From: Sphingorhabdus sp. 109
GTDB taxonomy: Bacteria > Pseudomonadota > Alphaproteobacteria > Sphingomonadales > Sphingomonadaceae
Direction of reading: 5' to 3'
Length of the DNA: 64,000 nt
Assembly (NCBI RefSeq): GCF_902506555.1
Contig: NZ_LR732707.1
Coordinates: forward strand, 1,140,001 to 1,204,000
The translations under genes and the position numbers were made by a program. This document shows positions 47,931 to 56,946 of this stretch, piece by piece; the first letter of the stretch is position 1, and each line of letters starts with the position of its first letter. The notes beneath the pieces were generated by a model, which saw only the letters and a list, made by a program, of their open reading frames with translations, did no database searches and was not told where the DNA came from.

Positions 47931-50023
47931 GCGGCCCTTTCGTCTGCGGCAATTTCTTCTGGCAAATGTTTCGCGAGCGGCAGGATCAATGTGAAACGGC
48001 TTCCCACATGTTCGGTGCTCTCCACTTCCAGCCGCCCCTTCATGCCGCGCGCCAACTCGCGTGCTTCATAGGCGCCGATTCCAAAGCCGCCCTGCTTGCT
48101 CGATGAAAACGGCTTGAACAGCTGGTTGCGGACGAATTCGGCGGACATGCCAATTCCCCGGTCACAGACTTCAATCGCCACACTGAGGTCGCGACGGCGG
48201 GCGTTGATGGTTATAGTCTGGTCGTCCTCGCTCGCGTCGATCGCGTTCTGGATCAGGTGCCCCAATATCTGTTCCACCCGCGCAGGATCCGCAAAAATTG
48301 TCAGATCCTCGACATCGCCGCTTTCCAGACTGTGCAGCAGGCGCTTCTTCTCGATGATCGTGCGGACCAGGTCGGCGACCTTCACCGGCTTCGGCTCTTC
48401 CGGATTGCTCCTGTTATGCTGTGACAGGCGTTCGAGCAGCCCGTTCATCCGGTCGGCCGAATCCTGCAGCGTTTCGATCATGTCCAACTGGAACTCGGGA
48501 TTGTCGGCATGCCGTTTGGCATTGCGGGCGAGCAGACTGAGTTGGCTGACGAGATTCTTGATGTCATGCATGATGAACGCCATCCGGCGGTTGAACTCGT
48601 CGAACCGCTGCGCCTCTGAAAGCGATTGCTGGCTGCGCGCTTCAGCGAGATAGCTTGCCACCTGACGGCCGACGACACGCAGCATATCCAGATCTTCCCA
48701 ATCCAGCTTGCGGTCGATTCTGGGGCGCGCCAGCAGCATCAGACCAGCAAGCCGGTCGAAATGGACCAGGGGAACTCCGACCCACGTCCGCTCGTCCGCG
48801 CTCATCCATTCAGGGATCGCGTCGTCGTTGCATTTGTCGTCCTTGCCCGCGCGCAACGAGTCGAATTCGACAATATGATTGGTCCGTTCGAGAAAGGGGA
48901 TGGTCTGCACCGTGCAGGCCCGCGCCGGGACTTCGAGTGATGACCAGTTCCAGCGTGATTGCAGCACCAGTTGGCCGGACTCGTCTGGCATCAGCAGGAT
49001 TCCGGCTGGCGATTCCGAAATATCCGCGATCGCCTTGATCACACGCTGGTGAAAGGGTGCGCTATCGGGCCCAGGGCGCCCGATCGTATCGGTGAAGCGG
49101 ATCCACTCCGATCGGTAATCATAGCGATGCTGGAAGAAATTTTTCGCCAGCTTGACCTTCAGCCAGGCCCGGAATCGGCCCGACGGCAGCAGCAGCAATG
49201 CGCCAATGGTCGCGCCGAACAGAAAGCTGATCTGGGCGAGCCGGGCATAGTCGCCGCCGATGATCTGCAGCGCCGTAGCGATCACGATCATCATCAGCAA
49301 ATAGCTGCCGATCGCGACCAGCGAGAGTGAACGGAAGGCGACGCTGCGGGAAAGTTTCAGATTCCATTCGGTGTTGCGCAAGGATGCCAGGGCCAGGACC
49401 GGCGCGATCACCGCCATCATCGGACCGCGCATCGCGTGCAGCTCCATCGGCGTGTTCTGGGTCAGGTAGGTGATGGTGAACAGATTGAGATCATAGGTCC
49501 AGATCGCCGCCAGCGACGCCATCGGCAAACGGATACCCCAGCGGGTTTCCGGGGCGGATATCGAATAGAGATTATGGACCAGCACCAGCGCCCCGACAGC
49601 GTAGATCATCCGCAGCACGAGCGAAGTGTAGAGCGTGACGTCTTCCAGCGGTTGTATATCCGCGAACGCCGGCAGCAGCGAATCCACCAGCATCTGGCCG
49701 ACCAGCACAAAGATCAGAGCAGCGTAAATGACATTGACCGTTTTCGGCTCGTCGCGACCTTCCCCTGCCCTGAGCAGGATGAACATGAAGCCGAGCCAGC
49801 CGAAGTTTCGCAGCGTTTCGGCAAAGCGCGATATCTGCGACAGATGCCCCTCGACGGTTATCGAAAGCGCCCAGAAACTGGTGAGCGTGATCGCAATGAT
49901 CAGCCATATCTGCTTGTTATTGCGTTCAACTTTCCGCTGGAATTGCCAGATCGCCAGGGCACCGAAAAGCGCGGCGGCGATGCCATGGCCGAATAAGCTG
50001 ATATGGTCGAGAAGCGACTCCAT
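47927..50023 (-). CDS. prsK: PEP-CTERM system histidine kinase PrsK
   Basis: 698 aa. About eight to ten transmembrane helices in the first 300 residues (HISLFGHGIAAALFGALAIW onward), a GAF-like sensor around residues 320-450, the H-box FNRRMAFIMHDIKNLVSQLS with phospho-acceptor His, and a HATPase domain ILGHLIQNAIDASEDDQTI with GIGMSAEFVRNQLFKPF and GFGIGAYEARELA. The membrane topology followed by GAF and kinase is the PrsK layout. It pairs with PrsR next door. Starts 1 nt after the sugar transferase stop. Confidence 0.88.
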   Translation of the reverse strand: MESLLDHISLFGHGIAAALFGALAIWQFQRKVERNNKQIWLIIAITLTSFWALSITVEGHLSQISRFAETLRNFGWLGFMFILLRAGEGRDEPKTVNVIYAALIFVLVGQMLVDSLLPAFADIQPLEDVTLYTSLVLRMIYAVGALVLVHNLYSISAPETRWGIRLPMASLAAIWTYDLNLFTITYLTQNTPMELHAMRGPMMAVIAPVLALASLRNTEWNLKLSRSVAFRSLSLVAIGSYLLMMIVIATALQIIGGDYARLAQISFLFGATIGALLLLPSGRFRAWLKVKLAKNFFQHRYDYRSEWIRFTDTIGRPGPDSAPFHQRVIKAIADISESPAGILLMPDESGQLVLQSRWNWSSLEVPARACTVQTIPFLERTNHIVEFDSLRAGKDDKCNDDAIPEWMSADERTWVGVPLVHFDRLAGLMLLARPRIDRKLDWEDLDMLRVVGRQVASYLAEARSQQSLSEAQRFDEFNRRMAFIMHDIKNLVSQLSLLARNAKRHADNPEFQLDMIETLQDSADRMNGLLERLSQHNRSNPEEPKPVKVADLVRTIIEKKRLLHSLESGDVEDLTIFADPARVEQILGHLIQNAIDASEDDQTITINARRRDLSVAIEVCDRGIGMSAEFVRNQLFKPFSSSKQGGFGIGAYEARELARGMKGRLEVESTEHVGSRFTLILPLAKHLPEEIAADERAA

Positions 50024-50024
50024 A

Positions 50025-51449
50025 TCAGCGCGCGCCTTCCGGCCACAACACCACCCTTATGGTCTGCAGGATGATCAGCAGATCCAGAAAGGGTGTGTAG
50101 TTCTTGGCATAATAGAGATCATATTCCAGCTTGTGCCGCGAATCCTCGATCGACGCTCCATAGGGGTAATTGATTTGGGCCCAGCCGGTTATCCCAGGCT
50201 TCACAATATGGCGTTCGGGATAATAAGGCATTTGCGTTTGCAGGTCGTCGACAAATTGCGGTCGCTCTGGACGCGGACCGACAAAGCTCATTTCGCCTTT
50301 CAACACACTCCAGGCCTGGGGCAGTTCGTCGATCCGGACCTTTCGGATGAAATTTCCGATACGGGTGATCCGCGGATCATTTTCGCTCGCCCAGATTGCC
50401 TTGCCATTGGGTTCCGCATCGGCGCGCATCGAGCGTAGCTTCAGAATATTGAATTTCTGCCCATACAGACCGACCCGCTCCTGCCTGAAAAAGGAGCCGC
50501 CACGGCTTTCCAGCCGGATTAGCAGCGCGAACAGCAAGATGATTGGGCCTGTCAGAAGCAGCAACAGGAAGCTCAGAAAAATGTCAAAACCCCGTTTGAA
50601 CGTGGTCGACAATCTCCGACCCGAAGAAAAGCCGTCGGAGAAAATGAACCAGCTCGGGTTAACGCTGTCCAGATCAACCCGTCCGGTTTCCCGTTCGAGA
50701 AAACTGGACAGGTCGTTGACATGCACACCGGTCGTCTTGATTGTCAGCAGATCCGCGACCGGCAGTGCGTTGCGCCGTTCCTCGAGCGCCAGAACGACTT
50801 CGCTGACCTCGAGATCGATCACGTGCTGAGGCAGATTGGCAATATCCTGACGCCGTATCGCGCTGTCGATCACGGTTGCGCCTTCATTCATCGCGACATA
50901 GCCGGCAACGATGAAGCCGCATTCCGGACGTTTTTCCAGGGCGGCAATACGCGCGGCCCGGGGGCCCGCACCCAAAATCAGCAAACGCCGCTTGAAAATA
51001 TCGCTATCCAGCATGGTCCCGAGCATCACACGAATAACCATTAGAAAAACGATTGCACAGATCATCGCGTAAAGGGAATTGGAGCGCCAGAGCGTGGCGC
51101 CGGGCAGCACAAATGCCAGCAGCGAGAGAAATATCACACCCAGGGAAATGGCAACCAGAATGCGGGCCGCAGCAAAACGCAGCGATTGCAGAGCTTCGGG
51201 CCCGTATACGCCAACCGCGATCAGCGCCAGCTGCAGCGCGAAGGCAAAGCTGAATATCGGGGCTGGCCGGTCAAAGATATTCCCGACTTCCATGTTGATC
51301 TGTACGGCGCGAAAAATCCAGCCGACTTCGGCTGCCGCCAGCAACAGCAGAAAATCGATCAACCCCAGAATAAGAACCGGGTAAGGAATATAATGTTTGA
51401 ACAATCGGATCATATCGCGCGTCGTCTTTCCTTGGTCAGCGTCGGACAT
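50025..51449 (-). CDS. Polyprenyl-phosphate sugar-1-phosphate transferase, PEP-CTERM associated
   Basis: 474 aa. N-terminal membrane helices and a central CoA-binding-like domain (LLILGAGPRAARIAALEKRP) precede the bacterial sugar transferase domain: FKRGFDIFLSFLLLLLTGPI, RVGLYGQKFNILKLRSMRAD, and GEMSFVGPRPERPQF, which is the membrane phosphotransferase signature. It starts exopolysaccharide repeat units by moving a sugar-1-phosphate to undecaprenyl phosphate. MIRLFKHYIPYP at 51413 is an alternative start and closer to family N-termini. First gene of the prsK-prsR-prsT run. Confidence 0.88.
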   Translation of the reverse strand: MSDADQGKTTRDMIRLFKHYIPYPVLILGLIDFLLLLAAAEVGWIFRAVQINMEVGNIFDRPAPIFSFAFALQLALIAVGVYGPEALQSLRFAAARILVAISLGVIFLSLLAFVLPGATLWRSNSLYAMICAIVFLMVIRVMLGTMLDSDIFKRRLLILGAGPRAARIAALEKRPECGFIVAGYVAMNEGATVIDSAIRRQDIANLPQHVIDLEVSEVVLALEERRNALPVADLLTIKTTGVHVNDLSSFLERETGRVDLDSVNPSWFIFSDGFSSGRRLSTTFKRGFDIFLSFLLLLLTGPIILLFALLIRLESRGGSFFRQERVGLYGQKFNILKLRSMRADAEPNGKAIWASENDPRITRIGNFIRKVRIDELPQAWSVLKGEMSFVGPRPERPQFVDDLQTQMPYYPERHIVKPGITGWAQINYPYGASIEDSRHKLEYDLYYAKNYTPFLDLLIILQTIRVVLWPEGAR

Positions 51450-51589
51450 AAGGAAAATTCGTTATCTGTCGGTAAATTTTACAGCATAAATTACGCGCAA
51501 ACGCACAAGTTCATCGATTTTGTTCAATATACCGACAGTCTGGCAACCAGATGCAACCCGATTCAAACTGTCTTTGCGGGTTCCGGGAC

Positions 51590-52981
51590 CTAGTCGTTAA
51601 CGAAATCAAAAGGCGTCAGGCCCCGTTCCTGTTCGTCAAACGTCAGCGAGCGACTGCGCGGCGGCGCTGACCGCTGCGAACATTGCGGCCGGGTACAGGC
51701 AGTGCAGCCCAGCCCGATTGCATCCGCCTGCTCGATACCCAGATCCTTGCCGCGCGCATAATAGAGCGAGGATGCAACATCGGCAGACACGCCAAGTCCG
51801 ATGGCAAATGCAGGCGCATGGCCGCCAACACCGGAACCTATGCCCTGCACCGCCCGCGACAAAGTGAACCAGGTTGAACCATCCTCCAGTGCCACCAATT
51901 GTGACCGGATTTCCGACGGCTGTTCAAAGACGCGGTGGATATCCCATAATGGACAGCGATGGGCGCTTTCGACCAGCGGCGCGTTGCTCGCCCCGGCATA
52001 GCGCTTGGAAATCATGCCGGCGCGGTCAATCCGCACCATGAAAAACGGCAGGCCACGCGAACCAACCCGCTGCAATGTCGTCAGGCGGTGGGCCACCTGC
52101 TCGAAACCGGCACCGAAACGGCGCTGCAGCAACTGGATCCTATAGCCGCTTTGCTCACAGGCCTTGAGAAACCGGCCGTAGGGCATCATCAACGCCGCGG
52201 CGAAATAGCCGGACAAGTGGCGGCGAAACAGTTTCTCCGCTGCCCGGTCGGTGAACTTCCCGCCCGCTGCCAGCGCATCAATCTCTCCCTTCGCCTCGAT
52301 CTGGCCGAGCAAAAGCGCGGCCTGAAATGTACGGGATGCCGGATCGAGCATTTCCGAAAGCTGCAATTGCCGGGCGTGAAGGTCCAGTCGGCGCAACTTG
52401 TCGGGCAACACCGTTTCCGGCAATATCCGGATCATCAGTTGATGCTTCACCCGCAGCCGTTCGGTTATCGCACCATAGAGATCCCCTGCCCCGAGGCGCA
52501 ACTCGTCAGCGAGCTGCTCGGCCATGGAGTCCAGATCGGCAAAATGGTTTCGCCAGCGCTCGATTTCGCGACGAACCGCCTGGATCGGATCGGGCGCATT
52601 TTTTTCGCCCGTGTCATCACCGGATTTCCGATTGTCGAAAAGCCGGGCAAATGCTTCCGCGGTATTGGGCGACGCAATCAGCCATTCTTCCAGCTCCGAG
52701 CGATCAATGGACATATCCTCGAACAGCGGACTGGCCAGTCGCTGGCGAATTGCATCGATGCCGCCCCCCGGTTCCGCGGCAATAAACTGCCTTGGATCAA
52801 AATCGAATCTTTCAGCCAGAAGCAGCATCAGTCGGGCGCTCAGGGGTCGCTGGTTGCGCTCTATCAGGTTGAGATAGCTGGGCGAGATATCCAGCGCCTC
52901 CGCGAGGGCGACCTGAGTCATGGCGGCGCTGCGTCTGAGTCTCTTGATGGCGGCGCCGGCGAAAAGTTTCTGAACAGTCAT
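51590..52981 (-). CDS. XRE-family regulator with short-chain fatty acyl regulator domains (ScfR/RamB-like)
   Basis: 463 aa. An N-terminal Cro/XRE helix-turn-helix (GAAIKRLRRSAAMTQVALAE, ISPSYLNLIERNQRPLSARL) is followed by a DUF2083/IrrE-like region (LFRRHLSGYFAAALMMPYGR, VAHRLTTLQRVGSRGLPFFM). The C-terminus has CTACTRPQCSQRSAPP, the CxxC...C motif of this family. Related regulators control propionate/methylcitrate, acetate and glyoxylate metabolism. An AGGAGG sits before the ATG, and a perfect 16-bp palindrome lies 11 nt upstream of the start, suggesting autoregulation. Divergent from a short secreted-protein gene. Confidence 0.85.
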   Translation of the reverse strand: MTVQKLFAGAAIKRLRRSAAMTQVALAEALDISPSYLNLIERNQRPLSARLMLLLAERFDFDPRQFIAAEPGGGIDAIRQRLASPLFEDMSIDRSELEEWLIASPNTAEAFARLFDNRKSGDDTGEKNAPDPIQAVRREIERWRNHFADLDSMAEQLADELRLGAGDLYGAITERLRVKHQLMIRILPETVLPDKLRRLDLHARQLQLSEMLDPASRTFQAALLLGQIEAKGEIDALAAGGKFTDRAAEKLFRRHLSGYFAAALMMPYGRFLKACEQSGYRIQLLQRRFGAGFEQVAHRLTTLQRVGSRGLPFFMVRIDRAGMISKRYAGASNAPLVESAHRCPLWDIHRVFEQPSEIRSQLVALEDGSTWFTLSRAVQGIGSGVGGHAPAFAIGLGVSADVASSLYYARGKDLGIEQADAIGLGCTACTRPQCSQRSAPPRSRSLTFDEQERGLTPFDFVND

Positions 52982-52991
52982 CCGCCTCCTA

Positions 52992-53007
52992 TGTAAATAT
53001 ATTTACA
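52992..53007. promoter_or_regulatory. 16-bp perfect palindrome, likely operator of the XRE regulator
   Basis: TGTAAATATATTTACA is fully self-complementary and lies just before the regulator's Shine-Dalgarno. The position would block its own transcription if bound. The binding protein is inferred, not shown. Confidence 0.55.
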
Positions 53008-53029
53008 GATATTCAAGAAATAACCACAT

Positions 53030-53044
53030 TGATTGTAACAATCA
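53030..53044. promoter_or_regulatory. Second inverted repeat in the XRE regulator promoter
   Basis: TGATTG-TAA-CAATCA, six complementary bases on each side of a 3-nt spacer, 22 nt beyond the first palindrome. It shares TGTAA with the first. Confidence 0.4.
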
Positions 53045-53184
53045 GCGCAAGATCATCTTCTGCCTGCCCCTGGACGGCACTGTTCCGGCATATCCTGCGA
53101 CGCCCCGTCCGAGCCGAAGGTAAATATTTCTTAACCGCGTTGGGCTAGTTCGTTTGCGGAAATCGAAAGACATTGGTGTTTGCT

Positions 53185-53604
53185 ATGCTGAAAGAATCCA
53201 TCCTGCTGGTCGCGTCCACCGGACTGCTGATCTACTTTATAACGCCGTCGGACGAGCCGCCAAAGGTCGTTCCCGTGGAAAAGGAAGCCCCGAAAATTGT
53301 CAAACCCGTTGCTCCGGTATCGGACGACAGCTGGGGAGATGATGAGGAGGATGATAGCGATTACGAAAATTTTGTCTTCGGCGAACCGATGACGGCTTCG
53401 GGTAGCGACGATAGTGATGATCCCTGGGACGACGATCATAATCCGAGCCTGCAATATCAGCCAGACAGGGTGGCATCCGGCAACCGGTCATCCGGCGGCG
53501 GAGATAGTCCACTGGCCGGTAGTCCACGGCCCGGCGAACCCGGCAGCCTGCAAAACCCAATCGAACGAAACGGCAGGCCCGGACCAGGACCGAACGATTT
53601 CTAG
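53185..53604 (+). CDS. Acidic, Pro/Gly-rich membrane-anchored protein of unknown function
   Basis: 139 aa from ATG 53185. One N-terminal hydrophobic helix (ILLVASTGLLIYFI) is followed by a Pro/Lys/Val segment (PPKVVPVEKEAPKIVKPV), then a strongly acidic stretch (DDSWGDDEEDDSDYE), and a Gly/Pro/Ser-rich end. The body looks disordered and probably lies in the periplasm. No family recognised. A TTG four codons upstream is an alternative start. Its promoter region is shared with the XRE regulator. Confidence 0.6.
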   Translation: MLKESILLVASTGLLIYFITPSDEPPKVVPVEKEAPKIVKPVAPVSDDSWGDDEEDDSDYENFVFGEPMTASGSDDSDDPWDDDHNPSLQYQPDRVASGNRSSGGGDSPLAGSPRPGEPGSLQNPIERNGRPGPGPNDF

Positions 53605-53690
53605 TCACATCGGCACGTCTGTCGGCGCCTGCCGTCAGAAATGACAATCATCCGTACTTGCGTGGACACTTGCCTTGCAACGGCCCCCGG

Positions 53691-54059
53691 TTACCCTTCG
53701 CAACGCCGCATCTGGTAAACGTCAGGTGCAATGGTGAAATCAAACCGGCTCCGGTCGATTATGGCGACCGGCCCGTCCATGCGAAACCGGCCGCCGGCCT
53801 CGCCGGTTTCCTCGTCGACCGCCAGATCATTGAGACTCAACACCAGTTTTCCATCCTGCCAGGCCCAGGTGCCGACCAGATCTTGCGAAACGAAATTTCC
53901 CCCGGCAATCATCGTCCAACTGGTCGATGCCGCACAATCTTCATCGAGAAAGGCCCAGCGCCCCTCAAAGTAAGAGGGCTTCGGCTGGCCCGCCGGTTGC
54001 GCGATTGCCGGTGCGGCCGCAAACATCAGCGCCCCGGGAAAGAGCCACCGGCAAGCCAT
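53691..54059 (-). CDS. Small secreted protein, possibly protease-inhibitor-like beta-barrel
   Basis: 122 aa. Signal peptide (MACRWLFPGALMFAAAPAIA). The mature part has FEGRWAFLDEDCAASTSWTM, GTWAWQDGKLVLSLNDL, and FTIAPDVYQMRRCEG, a pattern of alternating strands with two cysteines at the ends, as in small lipocalin-like or Inh-type folds. This fold is only suggested. The start ATG abuts the TAA of the M20 peptidase gene (TAAATG), so they are probably co-expressed. Confidence 0.6.
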   Translation of the reverse strand: MACRWLFPGALMFAAAPAIAQPAGQPKPSYFEGRWAFLDEDCAASTSWTMIAGGNFVSQDLVGTWAWQDGKLVLSLNDLAVDEETGEAGGRFRMDGPVAIIDRSRFDFTIAPDVYQMRRCEG

Positions 54060-55382
54060 TTATTTCTTCATGATATGCAAAGTGGCCGCCGTCAGCGCCT
54101 CGGCACCGGTCTGGATCACCGTTTCCGCCTCGGGGGCCCAGAATGGACTGTGCAGCGATGGCAATTTCGTGCCTTTGGCCACTGACGCCTGGTAATCGGC
54201 CATCGGAACGCCGCCGACCCAGAAAATCATGCTGTTGATATTTTCATCAGCCCGGCGGTAGCGGCTAAAATCCTCGCCCCCCATCACCGGCTTGGACTGG
54301 ACGACACGGTCCTTGCCGAAACGGGTCTCGAAAAGCCTTGCCATTTCTATCGAGAATTCGGGACTATTATAGGTCGCCGGCGTGAATTCCGCTTCGCGCA
54401 ATGTCACAACCGGCATCCGGTCTTCCGGCATGCCCGCGGCAATCGCTTCGCCCCGCGCAATCCGTTTGATGCCGTCGAGCAATTTTGCCCGCGTGTCGTC
54501 GCCATAGCTGCGCACAGTGAGCAACAGCAGCGCTTCGTCGGAGATGATATTATGTTTGGAACCGGCCTGAAAACTACCGACGGTGACGACCGCCGGATCC
54601 TGCGGATCAATCTCGCGGCTAACCAATGTCTGCAGGGAACCGACGATGCGGCTGGCCAGCACTACGGGATCTTTCGTCGTGTGCGGATAGGCGCCATGAC
54701 CGCCAACACCCTTCACGTGGATGTCGACGCTGTCGACATTGGCCAGCGCGAAACCGGGAGCATAGCCAATATAGCCGGCGGGAGCACCCGCGGCATCATG
54801 AAAAGCGAGCGCATAGTCGGGCTTGGGAAAGCGCCTATAGAGACCGTCCTCGAGCATCGCCAATGCGCCCTCGCCTGTCTCCTCCGCCGGTTGCAGGATC
54901 ATCACCAGCGTGCCCGACCATTCGGCTTTCCGCGCAGCCAGTTGCCGTGCGGTGGCAACCCAGCCGGTCATATGCGTGTCATGACCGCAGGCGTGCATCA
55001 CGTAGGTATCGTTGCCCTGACGGGTTTTGGCCTGAACCTTCGATGCGAAGGGAAGCCCGGTCTTTTCCTCCAGCGGCAGACCGTCCATATCGGCCCGCAA
55101 CATCACGGTCGGGCCTTCGCCGTTTTCCATGACCGCCACAACACCGGTGCCACCAACCTTTTCGGTGACCTCAAAACCAAGCCGCCGTGCTTCGGCCGCC
55201 AGCTTGGCGGCAGTGCGGACTTCCTCGCCACTCAGTTCAGGATTGGCATGCAGATCACGATAAATATCCATCAGCGAAGGCATGTCGGCGGAAATCGCAT
55301 CCTTCAGACTGTCGGCCTGCGCCGGGACGGCTGCCAATATCGAAGCCGCTGCCATCAATCCGAGCTTTGTAAAATTCCGCAT
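54060..55382 (-). CDS. Secreted M20 family metallohydrolase (amidohydrolase/aminoacylase-like)
   Basis: 440 aa from ATG 55382. Signal peptide (FTKLGLMAAASILAAVPAQA). M20D features: metal-site Asp in MLRADMDGLPLEEKTGLPFA, MHACGHDTHMTGWVATARQL with the His-Asp ligands, QPAEETGEGALAMLEDGLY with catalytic Glu and ligand, the dimerisation domain GVGGHGAYPHTTKDPVVLAS, and the C-terminal His/Glu region KPVMGGEDFSRY. It removes N-acyl or amide groups from amino acids or peptides in the periplasm. The substrate is undefined. Confidence 0.9.
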   Translation of the reverse strand: MRNFTKLGLMAAASILAAVPAQADSLKDAISADMPSLMDIYRDLHANPELSGEEVRTAAKLAAEARRLGFEVTEKVGGTGVVAVMENGEGPTVMLRADMDGLPLEEKTGLPFASKVQAKTRQGNDTYVMHACGHDTHMTGWVATARQLAARKAEWSGTLVMILQPAEETGEGALAMLEDGLYRRFPKPDYALAFHDAAGAPAGYIGYAPGFALANVDSVDIHVKGVGGHGAYPHTTKDPVVLASRIVGSLQTLVSREIDPQDPAVVTVGSFQAGSKHNIISDEALLLLTVRSYGDDTRAKLLDGIKRIARGEAIAAGMPEDRMPVVTLREAEFTPATYNSPEFSIEMARLFETRFGKDRVVQSKPVMGGEDFSRYRRADENINSMIFWVGGVPMADYQASVAKGTKLPSLHSPFWAPEAETVIQTGAEALTAATLHIMKK

Positions 55383-55451
55383 ATCCGTCCCCATTTTATA
55401 TTTTTCTAGCCCTGCCTAATCGTATGCGAAAGGCTTGTCAGGTCCAAAATT

Positions 55452-56039
55452 TCATTCCGCTGGCGTCAACTCCATCACGTCGACCTTGCTTTCATAGGCG
55501 GGAAACGGAAAAATCATCCGCCAGCGTTTTGATCCGATACGCTGGACAACCGCTGCCTGATCGCGTTTGGCAGTCTGGCCATAAGGCACCAGAGCATTTT
55601 CATAATGGTAGATCAGGGAGCCGAGATATACTGACTGGTTACCGGCCGCTTTGTCGATCCAGCCGATCGTCCGCTGCGAGCCGGTCAATTTGGTGAAATG
55701 TTTGCGGCCATTCTGATCCACGATCCGGCATTTGAAGGCAGGATAAGCGATATAGGGCAGCCCGCCATCGGCATCGCCGTCCAACTTGGTGATCGAACAA
55801 TTATAAAGGCCTTGCGGAATGTCACTGCCGGCCAGAGCAGCATCGGTTTTGAAAAGCGGAGAACGAGCGGCAAGCAAAGCGCCTTGTCCCGCACCGGTAA
55901 CGCCCGATCGACCGATCTCCAGCGCCTCTTTCCATTTTTCCAGCCTTTCTATATCGGCAGCAGTCGCCCGCTCACGCCATAGCGGTGCGACCGGCGCCTC
56001 CGCGGCGGCTGCAACGAGCAAGATCAGTCCCGCAATCAC
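55452..56039 (-). CDS. DUF4893 family secreted protein
   Basis: 195 aa from GTG 56039, which overlaps the stop of the dehydrogenase gene (GTGA). The frame continues 72 codons further, but that part is antisense-like inside the dehydrogenase gene. A hydrophobic N-terminus (IAGLILLVAAAAEAPV) suggests export. The rest includes DIERLEKWKEALEIG, PQGLYNCSITKLDGD, and AYPAFKCRIVDQNGRKHFTK, with two cysteines that could bond. DUF4893 proteins are mostly found in sphingomonads; the role is unknown. Confidence 0.75.
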   Translation of the reverse strand: MIAGLILLVAAAAEAPVAPLWRERATAADIERLEKWKEALEIGRSGVTGAGQGALLAARSPLFKTDAALAGSDIPQGLYNCSITKLDGDADGGLPYIAYPAFKCRIVDQNGRKHFTKLTGSQRTIGWIDKAAGNQSVYLGSLIYHYENALVPYGQTAKRDQAAVVQRIGSKRWRMIFPFPAYESKVDVMELTPAE

Positions 56040-56821
56040 TGCGCGGTCCAGCCCCCGTCGATCGAAATATTCGCGCCGGTAATCGCCCGCGCCTCGTCCT
56101 TGCACAGGAAGATGGCCAGCGCTGCAATCTGGTCGATCTGGACAAACTCCTTCGTTGGCTGCGGCGCCAGCAACACATCGTTGATCACCTGCTCGCGGGT
56201 CAGCCCGCGCACTTCCATGGTGTTCGGGATCTGGCCCTCCACCAGCGGTGTCCAAGTATAGCCGGGCGAAATCGTGTTCACTGTGATACCGTTTTGCGCG
56301 ACTTCCAGAGCGACCGTCTTGCCGAAACCGTCGATCGCGTGTTTCGCCGCATTATAGGCGGACTTATAGGGGCTCGCGACCTTGCTGTGCATTGATCCGG
56401 TGTTGATGATCCGGCCCCAGCCTTTTTCCTTCATTCCCGGCAGCACCGCCTTGGTCGCGTGGAAGGCGCTGTTCATGATGATGTCCATCACGGCGTTCCA
56501 TTTTTCCTCGGGAAATTCGTCGACCGGCGAAACGAACTGGATACCGGCATTGTTGATCAATATATCGACGGTCCCGAGCTGTTCGGCACAATCGGCGCAC
56601 ATCTGCCGGATTTCCTCCGGCTTGGTCATGTCGGCGCTGCTATAGGCCGCCTTGGTGCCGCTCAATGTTTCCAGCTCCTGACGCAGCGTTTCAATCTCAC
56701 CCGCGTCGCCGAAGCCGTTGATCATCACCGCCGCGCCTTCCGCGGCCAGCGCCTTTGCATAGCCGCCGCCAATGCCCGATGTGGAGCCGGTGACCAGCGC
56801 CGTCTTGCCCTTCAAAAACAT
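56036..56821 (-). CDS. bdhA: 3-hydroxybutyrate dehydrogenase (SDR family)
   Basis: 261 aa. The SDR elements are ALVTGSTSGIGGGYAKAL (NAD-binding GxxxGxG), NNAGIQFVSPVDEFP, the catalytic Ser/Tyr/Lys in RIINTGSMHSKVASPYKSAY with NAAKHAIDGFGK, and ISPGYTWTPLVEGQIP. The IQFVSPVDEFPEEKW and PGYTWTPLVE wording is close to D-3-hydroxybutyrate dehydrogenases, which interconvert hydroxybutyrate and acetoacetate in PHB turnover. Length fits. Overlaps the DUF4893 gene by 4 nt. Confidence 0.88.
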   Translation of the reverse strand: MFLKGKTALVTGSTSGIGGGYAKALAAEGAAVMINGFGDAGEIETLRQELETLSGTKAAYSSADMTKPEEIRQMCADCAEQLGTVDILINNAGIQFVSPVDEFPEEKWNAVMDIIMNSAFHATKAVLPGMKEKGWGRIINTGSMHSKVASPYKSAYNAAKHAIDGFGKTVALEVAQNGITVNTISPGYTWTPLVEGQIPNTMEVRGLTREQVINDVLLAPQPTKEFVQIDQIAALAIFLCKDEARAITGANISIDGGWTAQ

Positions 56822-56946
56822 AGATATCTCCTTTGCCGCGACCTTAATTCCGTCGCGCCGGACTGCAATGATTTTGTAAAACTATCTGGCGGAACTTGCG
56901 CTTTTTCCGGATTCGGGCGAATTGGTGGCGGACGAGGAGACAAGAA

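Noticed and set aside
51450-51589. Sigma-54 promoter (TGGCAC-N5-TTGC) before the EPS/prs operon
   Set aside because: The closest match, TGGCAACCAGATGC near 51540, has GG and GC one base too close and lies on the wrong strand.
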